Origin: Caulobacteraceae bacterium UBA3198
Lineage (GTDB): Bacteria > Pseudomonadota > Alphaproteobacteria > Caulobacterales > Caulobacteraceae
Assembly (NCBI GenBank): GCA_002363865.1
Contig: DEWY01000003.1
Coordinates: 71,958-135,957, forward strand
Direction of reading: 5' to 3'
DNA length: 64,000 bases
The notes beneath the pieces are model-generated. The model made no database searches and had not been told where the DNA came from. It saw only the letters and a program-made list of their open reading frames with translations. Shown piece after piece: positions 25,305 through 36,467 of this stretch; the stretch's first letter is position 1; each line of letters begins with the position of its first letter. The position numbers and the translations under genes are program-made.

Positions 25305-25475
25305 CTATTGCATGTAGGTCGGGCTGCCGCCGGCCGTGAGCAGGCCAAACAGCATGGCCCCCCCGAGCAGAACGATCAGGGCGACGACCATCAGGTCGGT
25401 GGCCCCTTCGAACCTTTGCAGCAGGTGACGGCGCCGAGGCGGATGGGCGGCTTCGTGGCCTTCATCCATATGCAT
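25305..25475 (-). CDS. Small single-pass membrane protein, 56 residues
   Basis: Starts MHMDEGHEAAHPPRRRHLLQ and continues with one transmembrane helix, about residues 28-47 (LMVVALIVLLGGAMLFGLLT), ending SPTYMQ. The charged, His/Arg-rich N-terminus would stay in the cytoplasm. GGGAG lies about eight bases before ATG 25475, which decides the start. No family is recognised. The upstream region (25476-25754) holds two matching palindromes that could regulate it, as well as the downstream end of carB. Confidence 0.6.
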   Translation of the reverse strand: MHMDEGHEAAHPPRRRHLLQRFEGATDLMVVALIVLLGGAMLFGLLTAGGSPTYMQ

Positions 25476-25688
25476 GGCGAGCTCCCTATACAGTCTTCTG
25501 GTTGCGGGCCGTGGCTTGAACGCCAGGGCTCGATGCCGGACTGCGACAGGCGTCACGGGAGACGCTGCATTGCGGGCGACCGCATAGTCTGAACTGGGCC
25601 GCCCGTAAGCGCCCGTGCCTGTCTAAGTCAGGCGACGAACCAAAGCCTGCGCCTGACTCGGAGCCGCGTCAACTTTAACCGAACACTG

Positions 25689-25739
25689 TTTTTGCCAATT
25701 GAGGCAAAAAGAGGTGATTTTTGCCGTTCATGGCAAAAA
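25689..25739. repeat. Tandem pair of 22-base palindromes between carB and the small membrane gene
   Basis: Two perfect inverted repeats with identical 8-base arms and 6-base spacers: TTTTTGCC-N6-GGCAAAAA at 25689-25710 and again at 25718-25739, 29 bases apart. The spacers differ (AATTGA and GTTCAT), so the arms are what is conserved. The T-tract lies on the 5' side and the A-tract on the 3' side of each hairpin, opposite to an intrinsic terminator, so paired operator sites fit better. The rest of 25476-25754 shows no gene. Confidence 0.7.
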
Positions 25740-25754
25740 GGGGCGCGGGCCCCC

Positions 25755-29051
<3,297 letters not shown>

Positions 29052-29204
29052 GTTTTTTCCGCGCGCAAGGACGGCCGCGCACATCAGCGCGCCCGACACC
29101 GGTCAGAATGCAGGTTAAGTCGCCCGTTTAGAGAGGGAGTCGGGACCGTGCAAGCGCCGCCTTCACCGCAGGGGTTAACAGGCCTCGCTTGCTCTATGCG
29201 ACGG

Positions 29205-29245
29205 TGCCCAAAACCAAAGAAGGCCGGCGCTCGCGCGCCAGCCTT
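29205..29245 (-). terminator. Intrinsic terminator of cspA
   Basis: On the minus strand an 11-base stem (AAGGCTGGCGC paired with GCGCCGGCCTT, one G-T pair) closes a GCGA tetraloop at 29220-29245, followed by the T-rich stretch CTTTGGTTTTGGG. It starts about 39 bases after the cspA stop codon. It would separate cspA transcription from carB. Confidence 0.75.
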
Positions 29246-29283
29246 CCGGAAGGTTCTTGCATTAGGCCGTCGGGCCTGCGGGA

Positions 29284-29490
29284 TCAGACCTGCAGGTTGG
29301 AAGCCGCCATCTTGCCGCTGCGGCGGTCACGTTCCAACTCGAAGGTGATCTTGTCGCCTTCATTGAGCGTGCGCAGGCCGGCGCGCTCAACGGCGGAAAT
29401 GTGAACGAAAACGTCGGGACCGCCTTCATCGGGGGTGATGAAGCCGAAGCCCTTTTGGCCGTTGAACCACTTTACGGTGCCGGTAGACAT
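29284..29490 (-). CDS. cspA: Cold-shock domain protein
   Basis: A 68-residue single cold-shock domain, MSTGTVKWFNGQKGFGFITP onward, with the RNP1 (KGFGFI) and RNP2 (VFVHISAV) nucleic-acid-binding motifs intact. These OB-fold proteins bind single-stranded RNA/DNA and act as RNA chaperones; whether this copy is cold-induced cannot be told from sequence. It lies alone between carB and a divergent cupin gene and has its own hairpin terminator. The symbol follows the family; several paralogues usually exist per genome. Confidence 0.93.
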   Translation of the reverse strand: MSTGTVKWFNGQKGFGFITPDEGGPDVFVHISAVERAGLRTLNEGDKITFELERDRRSGKMAASNLQV

Positions 29491-29817
29491 GGAGAGTATC
29501 AGTCCTTGGAGAGATCAGCCGCCCGCAAACCGTTCATTGTGCGGGGGATCAAGATCGGCAGGGCTGCGGCAGAACGTGTCCGGGCCGGGAATAGGCTGGA
29601 AAAAGTCGACCGTGCCCTAACGAGATTGACTTTCAAAATTTGGCCGACTTTCGGCCGAACCGCAAGTTGAATCACCGTGTTTTGCGGCCGGGAAAAGCGT
29701 CCCGATCTGACCCGTCGGGCGCGCCGGCGATTCCCCTGCAACGCGACCACCCCCTCGCCAGTTAGGCATGGCTGGGCTGGCCCGCTGCGTGCTACGGGGT
29801 CATGCGGGAGGACCACT
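29491..29817. other. Divergent intergenic region between cspA and the cupin gene
   Basis: About 330 bases without a convincing gene. It should hold the cspA promoter and 5' leader and the promoter of the cupin gene. A perfect 6-base inverted repeat, GGCCGA-CTT-TCGGCC, sits at 29642-29656, next to an AT-richer stretch (TTGACTTTCAAAATTT at 29627-29642) that could contain promoter elements. No start site can be fixed from sequence alone. Confidence 0.5.
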
Positions 29818-30219
29818 ATGAGAAAATTAACCCTTATCGGCCTGATCGCGGCGACCTTGCCGGGCCTGGCCTTCGCCGCCCCCAGTCCGCCGCCGGCCAT
29901 GGAGGCCGTCCACACCTCGCCGCTCAGTCTCGCCCTGCCGCAGGATGACGAGCCCAAGGGGGACAAGGTCCGCATGACCGTGGTCCAGGCCACCCTGGCG
30001 CCCGGCGAGAGCCTGCCCGACAATACGCGCACGGCTCTGCGCTACATCTATGTGAAGTCCGGCCGTCTGCAGGTCTCCAACCTGGTCACCGGCGATCGCC
30101 AGGATGTGGAAGCCGGAGAGTTCGCCGTGGAGTCGGCTGGCCAGTGGCACACCGGGAAGGCCATGGGCGCTGAACCTGCCGAGGTTCTCCTGATCGAACA
30201 GGCCCCCGCCGACCTCTGA
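29818..30219 (+). CDS. Secreted cupin-like protein
   Basis: A 133-residue protein with a signal peptide (MRKLTLIGLIAATLPGLAFA) and a short cupin-type core: VQATLAPGESLPDNTRTALR, YIYVKSGRLQVSNLVTGDR, then QDVEAGEFAVESAGQWHTG. The pattern of paired strands around glycines, with a His near the end, is cupin_2-like, but the usual first metal-binding His pair is not obvious, so metal binding is doubtful. It is probably periplasmic. A GGGAGGA ribosome site precedes ATG 29818. It lies 123 bases upstream of the ECF sigma gene on the same strand and may be part of that stress module. Confidence 0.65.
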   Translation: MRKLTLIGLIAATLPGLAFAAPSPPPAMEAVHTSPLSLALPQDDEPKGDKVRMTVVQATLAPGESLPDNTRTALRYIYVKSGRLQVSNLVTGDRQDVEAGEFAVESAGQWHTGKAMGAEPAEVLLIEQAPADL

Positions 30220-30342
30220 GGCTCCGCAGGTCGGGTTCCGCGGGGCTCAGATCAAGGGCGTCGATAGAGCCTTGCCCAAGCTGGGCAGCCCCGGCAGTTT
30301 GGCGACTGGCAGATTCCGCTGCCGTCATTCCGAAGAGACGCC

Positions 30343-30894
30343 GTGCCTGCTGTCACCGCCGACGACCTCTCCGCCTTGATGTCCAGGGTCGCCGCCGGCG
30401 ACCGCGAGGCCCTGCGACAACTTTACCAGGCCACCTCCTCGAAGCTATTTGGCGTCTGCCTGCGTATCCTCTCCGACAAGGATGAGAGTGAGGACGTGTT
30501 GCAGGAGGTCTATGTCACCATTTGGCGCCGCGCCGACCGGTTCGACGCCGGCCGGGCGAGCGTGATGACGTGGATCTCCACCATCGCCCGCAACCGGGCC
30601 ATAGACCGTCTGCGCGCCCGCGGGCCGCTGGCCCGCGCCGAACAGATCGACGAGATGGAGATCGCCGACGGCGCGCCGAGCGCGACAGCTCTGCTGGAGT
30701 CCGCCGATCAGGTGGGCGCCCTGCAGCGTTGTCTGGCCGAGCTCGACGATCGCACGGAACAGGCGATCCGCACCGCCTTCTTCGAGGGCGTCACCTATGA
30801 GGCCTTGGCCCAGCGGCTGGATACGCCGCTCGGGACGGTCAAGAGCTGGATTCGGCGGGGGCTGATGAAGCTGAAAGGGTGCCTGGAGCCATGA
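30343..30894 (+). CDS. ECF-type RNA polymerase sigma factor (SigK-like)
   Basis: A 183-residue group IV sigma factor. Region 2 is LYQATSSKLFGVCLRILSDK through DVLQEVYVTIWRRADRFD and MTWISTIARNRAIDRLR; region 4 is LAELDDRTEQAIRTAFFEG, then YEALAQRLDTPLGTVKSWIR, a clear helix-turn-helix for the -35 element. The start is GTG 30343. Its stop overlaps the next gene's ATG (ATGA), and that gene encodes a RskA-like anti-sigma factor, the standard arrangement for SigK-type sigma factors held inactive at the membrane. Confidence 0.92.
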   Translation: MPAVTADDLSALMSRVAAGDREALRQLYQATSSKLFGVCLRILSDKDESEDVLQEVYVTIWRRADRFDAGRASVMTWISTIARNRAIDRLRARGPLARAEQIDEMEIADGAPSATALLESADQVGALQRCLAELDDRTEQAIRTAFFEGVTYEALAQRLDTPLGTVKSWIRRGLMKLKGCLEP

Positions 30895-31619
30895 GCGACA
30901 CGGGTCCTGAAATGAACGAACCGGAAGCCCTGGCCGCGGAACACGCCCTGGGCGTGCTGAGCGCGCCCGAGCGGGCGGCGGCCGAGCGGCGCATGGCGGC
31001 CGAGCCGGCCTTCGCCCAGGCGGTCGACGTCTGGCGGCGGCGCCTTGCACCCCTGGTGATGGAGATTGCGCCGGTCGCCCCGTCCGACGAGGTCTGGCCG
31101 CGGATCGAGCGCGCCCTGCCGGTGAACGACAACAATCCGCAGTTGGCCCGCAGGCTGGCCTTCTGGCGCGGCGCCACGGTGGGGGCCATGGGCCTGGCCG
31201 CCGCCAGCCTGATGGTCGCGGTCTATCTGGGCAATCGTCCGCCGGTGGTGATCCCGGCCGAGACCCCGGCGGCCATGCCGATGCTGAACGCCAGCCTCAA
31301 CACCGAAGGCGGGCAACCCCTGTTCGTGGCCTCCTATGATCCGGTGCGTCAGGCGCTGATCATCACCTCCCTGGTGCCGCCTGGGACCGATCCCCTGCAT
31401 GTGCACCAGGTGTGGCTGATCCCGCCGGAGGACGGCGTGCCGCGGTCGCTCGGCATGGTGGAGCCCGGCACGGCCAAGGCCGTGCCCCTGGACGCCTCGA
31501 TTTCAGACCTGGCCCACGCGGGCACGGAGATCGCCGTCTCGGTGGAGCCGCCGGGCGGGTCGCCGCAGGCGGGTCCCAGCGGGCCGGTGGCGGCCGTCGG
31601 GGCGCTGGGCGAAATCTAG
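30891..31619 (+). CDS. Anti-sigma factor, RskA-like
   Basis: A 242-residue protein. The cytoplasmic N-terminus (EALAAEHALGVLSAPERAAA, then FAQAVDVWRRRLAPL) is typical of RskA-type anti-sigma domains; one transmembrane helix follows at about residues 95-115 (GATVGAMGLAAASLMVAVYL). The periplasmic part carries LHVHQVWLIPPEDGVPRSLG, the conserved RskA C-terminal core. It would sequester the preceding ECF sigma factor at the membrane until a signal causes release. The start at 30891 is fixed by the ATGA overlap; the gene ends 43 bases before the convergent carA stop. Confidence 0.9.
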   Translation: MSDTGPEMNEPEALAAEHALGVLSAPERAAAERRMAAEPAFAQAVDVWRRRLAPLVMEIAPVAPSDEVWPRIERALPVNDNNPQLARRLAFWRGATVGAMGLAAASLMVAVYLGNRPPVVIPAETPAAMPMLNASLNTEGGQPLFVASYDPVRQALIITSLVPPGTDPLHVHQVWLIPPEDGVPRSLGMVEPGTAKAVPLDASISDLAHAGTEIAVSVEPPGGSPQAGPSGPVAAVGALGEI

Positions 31620-31662
31620 ATCAGGCCGGGGCTTTCCCCTGCTGAACGGCCCTTTGCGCCCC

Positions 31663-32832
31663 TCAGCGCGCGGCGTCCATCATCTTGGCGAAGCGGTCGA
31701 ACAGGTAGAGCGAGTCCGTCGGGCCGGGCGAGGCCTCTGGATGGTGCTGCACGGAGAACACCGACCGATCCTTCAGGGCGATGCCGGCGTTGGTGCCGTC
31801 GAACAGGGAGACGTGGGTCTCCGTCACCGGCGCGGGCAGGCTGTCGCGATCAACGGTGAAGCCGTGGTTCATCGACACGATCTCCACCTTGCCGGTGGTC
31901 AGGTCCTTGACCGGGTGATTGGCCCCATGGTGGCCCTGGTCCATCTTCACCGTCCTGGCGCCCAGCGCCAGGGACAGCATCTGGTGGCCCAGACAGATGC
32001 CGAACACCGGCACGCCGCTGTCGACCAGCTTGCGGATTTCCGGCACCGCATAGGCGCCGGTGGCCGAGGGGTCGCCGGGGCCGTTGGACAGCAGGATGCC
32101 CTGCGGCTTACGGGCCAGAACGTCTTCGGCCGAGGTGGAGGCGGGCACCACGGTGGCCCGGGCGCCGACGCTGGTCAGGGCGCGCAGGATGTTGCGCTTG
32201 ATCCCGTAGTCCATGACCACGACCTCGAACTTCGCCTCCGGCGCCGGCTGGGCGTAGCCCTCGGGCCAGTTCCACAGGCCCTCGCCATAGACGAAGGGCT
32301 GCAGGCATGAGGCGTCCTTGGCCAGGTCCAGGCCCACCAGGCCGTTCCACTGGCGGGCCTTGGCCACCAGGGCCTCCAGGTCGAAGCGGCCCTGGGGATC
32401 ATGGGCGATCACCGCGTGGGGCATGCCGCGCTCGCGGATGCGGCGGGTGAGCGCCCGGGTGTCGACGCCAGCCAGGCCAACGACGCCGCGGCGGGCCATC
32501 CAGCCGGCCAGGTCGGAGTCAGCGCGCCAGTTGGCCGGGGCGGTGGGCACGTCGCGGAAGATGGCGCCCCTCGCCGAAGTCTCGGCCGCGCCGGACATCT
32601 GCTCGACGTCCTGCACATTGGTCCCGACATTGCCCATGTGCGGGAAGGTGAAGGCGACGATCTGGGCCATGTAGGAGGGATCGGTGAGGATCTCCTGATA
32701 GCCGGTCATGGCGGTGTTGAAGCAGACCTCGCCGACGGCGTCGCCCACGGCGCCGACGCCGATCCCCTGCAGGATGGTCCCGTCCGCCAGGGCCAGCACG
32801 CCGGTCGCGCCGGAGAGAAGTTGGCTCGTCAT
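31663..32832 (-). CDS. carA: Carbamoyl-phosphate synthase, small (glutaminase) subunit
   Basis: A 389-residue subunit that hydrolyses glutamine and passes ammonia to CarB. The N-terminal CPSase_sm_chain domain starts GVLALADGTILQGIGVGAVG, with FNTAMTGYQEILTDPSY. The C-terminal class I glutamine amidotransferase shows the nucleophile Cys in PVFGICLGHQML, with GANHPVKDL and the His-Glu pair in VQHHPEASPGPTD. It is separated from carB by cspA and the plus-strand cupin/sigma/anti-sigma genes, so it has its own promoter. Its leader carries a terminator-like hairpin just before the ribosome site (AGGAG). Confidence 0.96.
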   Translation of the reverse strand: MTSQLLSGATGVLALADGTILQGIGVGAVGDAVGEVCFNTAMTGYQEILTDPSYMAQIVAFTFPHMGNVGTNVQDVEQMSGAAETSARGAIFRDVPTAPANWRADSDLAGWMARRGVVGLAGVDTRALTRRIRERGMPHAVIAHDPQGRFDLEALVAKARQWNGLVGLDLAKDASCLQPFVYGEGLWNWPEGYAQPAPEAKFEVVVMDYGIKRNILRALTSVGARATVVPASTSAEDVLARKPQGILLSNGPGDPSATGAYAVPEIRKLVDSGVPVFGICLGHQMLSLALGARTVKMDQGHHGANHPVKDLTTGKVEIVSMNHGFTVDRDSLPAPVTETHVSLFDGTNAGIALKDRSVFSVQHHPEASPGPTDSLYLFDRFAKMMDAAR

Positions 32833-32865
32833 GGGGGACTCCTATTAGGGGCGGGCTATGGTCGC

Positions 32866-32910
32866 AAAAAGGCGGGCCAGGGTGAACCCCGCCCGCCGTG
32901 CAAACGGCGG
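32866..32910 (-). promoter_or_regulatory. Candidate transcription attenuator in the carA leader
   Basis: On the minus strand a hairpin with arms GGCGGGC and GCCCGCC (32871-32897) is followed at once by TTTTTGCG, a good intrinsic terminator placed 34 bases before the carA start codon. Upstream, CCGCCG-TTTGCA-CGGCGG (32893-32910) can form a competing hairpin whose 3' arm covers the 5' arm of the terminator stem. The two folds are mutually exclusive. A further 7-base palindrome, GGGGTCA-N8-TGACCCC, lies at 32934-32955. The regulator and signal are not visible. Confidence 0.6.
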
Positions 32911-33012
32911 CGTAGGTACTGAGTCCCGCCGCCGGGGTCAATGCAGGGTGACCCCGCCGGCCCGTGAGACTAGGCTTTCCACCCATAAGCCGACCAATAG
33001 CAAGGGGGATGC

Positions 33013-33453
33013 ATGTCAGAGCCTGGCCATATCGATCCGGACCGCGAGGCCTGGGCCATGTTCAAGGGTCTGCCCCGGGACCAGCCGATCCATATGCTGA
33101 ACCTGATCCGGCTGCGGCCGCTGGCGGACTATCCGGCCGATCATCCCGATCACGGCAAGGGCCTGACCGGGCGCGAAGCCTACCAGGCCTATGGCCGCAC
33201 GACGGCCCACATCTTCAAGCGACTGGGGGGCGCGCAGGTCTGGGCAGGCGCGCCGCAGGTGACCCTGACCGGGCCGCAGAGCGAGGCCTGGGACATCGCC
33301 TTCATCGCGGCCTATCCGAACGCCGAGGCCTTCATCTCCATGGTGCGAGACCCGGAATACCAGACCCTGGTCGCCCACCGCACGGCCGCGGTGGCAGATT
33401 CCCGGCTGATCCGCATGACGCCGGCCGAACCCGGCGAAGGATTCGGGGAGTAG
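33013..33453 (+). CDS. DUF1330-family protein
   Basis: A 146-residue protein resembling DUF1330 (dimeric alpha-beta barrel fold): PIHMLNLIRLRPLADY, then GREAYQAYGRTTAHIFKRLG, AWDIAFIAAYPNAEAFISMV and YQTLVAHRTAAVADSRLIRM. The function of the family is unknown; the fold is shared with EthD and antibiotic monooxygenases. It is preceded by AAGGGGGA before ATG 33013. The gene stands alone, convergent with the histidine-kinase-like gene, with only four bases between the two ends. Confidence 0.82.
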   Translation: MSEPGHIDPDREAWAMFKGLPRDQPIHMLNLIRLRPLADYPADHPDHGKGLTGREAYQAYGRTTAHIFKRLGGAQVWAGAPQVTLTGPQSEAWDIAFIAAYPNAEAFISMVRDPEYQTLVAHRTAAVADSRLIRMTPAEPGEGFGE

Positions 33454-33456
33454 GGT

Positions 33457-34584
33457 CTAGCCCTCCAGAACCTCCGATATGGCGCCGAACAGGGTTTCGG
33501 CGCGGATGGGTTTGGCGATGTGGCGGTCGGCGCCGGCCGCGGCGCTGGCCTCCCGGTCCTCGGGCCCGGCGTTGGCTGAGACGACGATGATCGGCAGGCG
33601 CTGGCCCGGCGGCTCGGCGGCCCGGATCGCCTTGATCGCCTCAAATCCGTCCATCACCGGCATGCGCAGGTCCATGAGCACCAGGTCGAAGGCGCCGCCC
33701 TCCAGGGCCGCGACCGCCTCGGCGCCGTTCTCCACGCTGACCACCTCGATCTCCGCGGCGTCGAGCATCAGCTCCACCACCCTGCGGTTGGTGGGATTGT
33801 CGTCCGCCAGCAGAACCCGCAGGCCGCCGTCCGGACTGATCGCGGCGGCCGTCGCCTGGGGGGCGGGGGCGGGGCCAAGCTCATACTGCAGCAGGCCGGC
33901 CACCAGGCTTTCCAATCGAGCGCCCGAGGCCGACAGCTCGGCCAGGATCGCCCGCTGAGCCTCGTCCAGGGGCGTGGCCTCCAGGGCCTGGGCCAGGCCC
34001 ATGACCCCGTTCAGGGGGGTGCGCAGCTCGTGGCTCATATCGGCGAGGAACTCGCTCTTGGCCCGGCTGGCGGCGGCCTCCCGCAGGAGGGCGTCGGCCA
34101 GTCTTTCGGCCTGGCGCTTCATCTCGGTGATGTCGACCCGCAGGCCGATGATGCCGCCGTCGGCGGTCCGCCGGTCTTCGACCATCAGCCAGCGGCCGTC
34201 GGAGAGCTGCTGTTCCAGCCGCTCGCCGGTGGGGTTGTCGAGCTTGGCCAGGCGTTCGGCCAGCCAGTCGTCTTCGCGTCCGGCCGCCTCGGGATAGTCG
34301 CCGCGCGCGACCCCGATCCGCAGGGTCTCAGCCAGGGGACGACCGGGGGCGAACAGGTCGGCGGAGCGGTGATAGATTTCAGCGTAGCGCTGGTTCCAGT
34401 GGACATAGTGGCCCTCGGCGTCGAGGAAGACGACGCCCTCGGGAAAGGCGTCGATGGCCGCCTGCAGCCGCGCCGTGGCGTCCGCAGCCTCGCTTTCGCC
34501 GCGGGTCAGCGCCCCGCCGCCGATCCACCGGTCCAACGTCCGGACGATGGCGCGCCCCACCGCGCCGATCCCCGCCCCTGACAT
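33457..34584 (-). CDS. PAS-HisKA-receiver hybrid protein without a kinase ATPase domain
   Basis: A 375-residue signalling protein. A PAS domain (about residues 38-155, AIDAFPEGVVFLDAEGHYVH) is followed by a HisKA dimerisation helix pair with the phospho-acceptor H185 in FLADMSHELRTPLNGVMGLA. At about residue 235 the chain passes through a short Pro/Ala linker straight into a receiver domain (LRVLLADDNPTNRR; acceptor D305 in LVLMDLRMPVMDG; Lys in AKPI). The HATPase_c domain normally between HisKA and receiver is absent; no N or G boxes can be seen. No membrane segment is present, so it is cytoplasmic. It may pass phosphate between partners rather than autophosphorylate. Confidence 0.85.
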   Translation of the reverse strand: MSGAGIGAVGRAIVRTLDRWIGGGALTRGESEAADATARLQAAIDAFPEGVVFLDAEGHYVHWNQRYAEIYHRSADLFAPGRPLAETLRIGVARGDYPEAAGREDDWLAERLAKLDNPTGERLEQQLSDGRWLMVEDRRTADGGIIGLRVDITEMKRQAERLADALLREAAASRAKSEFLADMSHELRTPLNGVMGLAQALEATPLDEAQRAILAELSASGARLESLVAGLLQYELGPAPAPQATAAAISPDGGLRVLLADDNPTNRRVVELMLDAAEIEVVSVENGAEAVAALEGGAFDLVLMDLRMPVMDGFEAIKAIRAAEPPGQRLPIIVVSANAGPEDREASAAAGADRHIAKPIRAETLFGAISEVLEG

Positions 34585-34764
34585 ACGCTACTCCTACACC
34601 CTTGAGGTGTGGGAACAGGACGCGACAGGTCTTTCGAAAGTCCTGCCATGACGGCGTTGGGGGCGGTCTTGACGCCGCTGACGGTCCTTTGGGCGCGAAT
34701 TTTCTTCCGGCGCCGAAGGCCTGGGCGTTGTTCGCAAATCACCGGATCGGGATTATGAGGCCCC

Positions 34765-35460
34765 ATGACCATCACCACCCTCGGCTTGGACGCCGACGAC
34801 ACCCTGTGGCACAACGAGACCATCTTCCGGCTCACCCAGGCACGGCTGTTTGAGCTTCTGGCCGATGTGGCCGATGTCGACACCCTGGGGGCGCGCCTGG
34901 CCGAGGTCGAGCATCGCAACCTGCGGCTCTATGGCTACGGGGTGAAGGGGTTCACCCTGTCGATGATCGAAACCGCCATGGAGCTCACCGGCGGCGAAGC
35001 GCCGCCGCATATTGTCCGCGAGATCCTGGCGGCGGGCCGGGCCATGCTTACCGAGCCGGTGGAGCCTCTGCCTGGGGTGGATGACGCCCTGGCCGTCCTG
35101 TCGGAACGCTACCGCCTGGTCCTGGTGACCAAGGGCGACCTGCTGCATCAGGAGCAGAAGCTGGCGGCCTCTGGCCTCGGCGACCTGTTCGTGGCGGTGG
35201 AGATCGTCAGCGAGAAGGACGCCTCGACCTACAAGCGGGTCTTCGCCCGCCATGGAACGGGCGCGGCCCAGGGCGCCATGGTCGGCAACTCCCTGCGCTC
35301 TGACATTCTGCCGGCGCTGGAGGCCGGCGCCTGGGCCGCCCACATTCCCTATGCAGTGACCTGGGCCCACGAGATGGCCGAGACGCCCACAGGCCATCCG
35401 CGCTTCGCCGAGCTGGCCAGCATCGCCGAGCTGCCGGCCTGGCTCGAAAAGGTGGGCTGA
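34765..35460 (+). CDS. HAD-superfamily hydrolase
   Basis: A 231-residue haloacid-dehalogenase-like phosphatase. Motif I is LGLDADDTLWHNE (nucleophile Asp and general acid Asp), motif II VLVTKGD, the conserved Lys is in VEIVSEKDASTYKRVF, and motif IV is MVGNSLRSDILPALEAG. A helical cap lies between motifs I and II, as in subfamily I enzymes. The substrate is unknown; small phosphorylated metabolites are typical. It is divergent from the PAS-HisKA-receiver gene across a 180-base gap with no other gene. Confidence 0.88.
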   Translation: MTITTLGLDADDTLWHNETIFRLTQARLFELLADVADVDTLGARLAEVEHRNLRLYGYGVKGFTLSMIETAMELTGGEAPPHIVREILAAGRAMLTEPVEPLPGVDDALAVLSERYRLVLVTKGDLLHQEQKLAASGLGDLFVAVEIVSEKDASTYKRVFARHGTGAAQGAMVGNSLRSDILPALEAGAWAAHIPYAVTWAHEMAETPTGHPRFAELASIAELPAWLEKVG

Positions 35461-35522
35461 AGCCCCTTCCATGTCACACGGCGCCGGCGCCGGGCGTCTT
35501 CTTCCCATCAAGAGGGAGGCGC

Positions 35523-35915
35523 GTGATGCGATCATGGGAAAGGGCCGGGGGCGGCCTGCTGGGTTTGGGCCTGGGGGCCAACGGGCTGTTCATGCTGGGG
35601 GCGCCGTTCACCTGGTATGAGGCTGTGCCGGGGGTGGTGAAGACCGGGGCCTTCAACGGCCACTTCGTCCGGGATATCGGCGCAGCCTATCTGGTCTGCG
35701 CCCTGGCCCTGGCCGCCGTCGCCTGGCGGCCACACAGGGCCTGGCCCGCCCTGCTGGCGGCGGCCGGCTTCCTGGTCCTGCATGCGGGCGTCCACCTGTA
35801 CGATACGGTCTGCGGCCGATCCAGCCTCGGCGACCTGGCCCGCGACCTCCCGGGCGTCTTCTTTCCGGCGATGGCGGCGTCCGTCCTAGCCTGGCGTGCA
35901 GCAGGGGAGGCCTGA
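35523..35915 (+). CDS. Small four-helix membrane protein in an ECF41 module
   Basis: About 130 residues with four hydrophobic segments: AGGGLLGLGLGANGLFMLG, AAYLVCALALAAVAW, WPALLAAAGFLVLHAGVHLY and FPAMAASVLAW. The start is GTG 35523 or the adjacent ATG 35526. No family name can be given. It ends directly before the AhpD-like gene (stop at 35913-35915, next ATG at 35916), and that gene overlaps the ECF41 sigma gene, so all three are probably one transcript controlled by the sigma factor. Confidence 0.65.
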   Translation: MMRSWERAGGGLLGLGLGANGLFMLGAPFTWYEAVPGVVKTGAFNGHFVRDIGAAYLVCALALAAVAWRPHRAWPALLAAAGFLVLHAGVHLYDTVCGRSSLGDLARDLPGVFFPAMAASVLAWRAAGEA

Positions 35916-36467
35916 ATGCTGAAGCTCATGCTTTCGCGGCAGCTCGACCGCTTCCAACGGACCTGGTCCTATGATGCGAGCTATCTGCGCCGCCTGCTGG
36001 CGGTCAGTTCCGTCAGCCTTCTGAAGTTCAGCCTGGTCAGCAGCATGGCGCCGAGGGACGCCGCGCCGCCGGCGGCCCTGGCGGCTGCGGAGATTGTCGC
36101 CACCCTGTCGGAAGACTGTGGACCCTGTGTGCAGTTGGTGGTCGACATGGCCGCCGCCGCCGGGGTCGCGCCGGAGGTGCTGCGCGCGATCCTCAGTGGA
36201 GATCAGGACGCCATGGGACAGGACGCCGGCATCGCCTGGCGGTACGCACGGGCCACCCTGGCGCGAGACCTGACCCGCGCCGAGCGCCTGCGCGACGAGA
36301 TTCTGAGCCGTTGGGGGGAGCGCGGCCTGGCAGCCATCGCGCTCGCCCTGACGACGGCCAGGCTCTATCCGACCCTGAAGTATGCTCTGGGCCATGGAGG
36401 AACCTGCGCACGGGTGGTCGTGGATGGCCAGTCGATGGTTCCGGCGCAGAATGAGGGCGTCCCGTGA
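35916..36467 (+). CDS. Carboxymuconolactone decarboxylase/AhpD-like protein
   Basis: A 183-residue mostly helical protein with a C-x-x-C pair in LSEDCGPCVQLVVDMAAAAG, the arrangement of the AhpD/CMD redox core. The conserved downstream His is not obvious, so activity is uncertain; alkylhydroperoxidase-like disulfide chemistry is the likeliest role. A GGGGAGG ribosome site precedes ATG 35916. Its last four bases overlap the start of the ECF41 sigma gene (GTGA). CMD-type genes are the known usual partners of ECF41 sigma factors, which supports the call. Confidence 0.72.
   Translation: MLKLMLSRQLDRFQRTWSYDASYLRRLLAVSSVSLLKFSLVSSMAPRDAAPPAALAAAEIVATLSEDCGPCVQLVVDMAAAAGVAPEVLRAILSGDQDAMGQDAGIAWRYARATLARDLTRAERLRDEILSRWGERGLAAIALALTTARLYPTLKYALGHGGTCARVVVDGQSMVPAQNEGVP

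Noticed and set aside
25689..25739. Palindromes as carB intrinsic terminators
   Set aside because: The T-tract precedes and the A-tract follows each stem on both strands; no U-run follows the hairpin in the carB direction.
32940..32982. A 14-codon GTG-started leader peptide in the carA leader
   Set aside because: No ribosome site and no run of regulatory codons (Arg or similar); the hairpins alone are reported.
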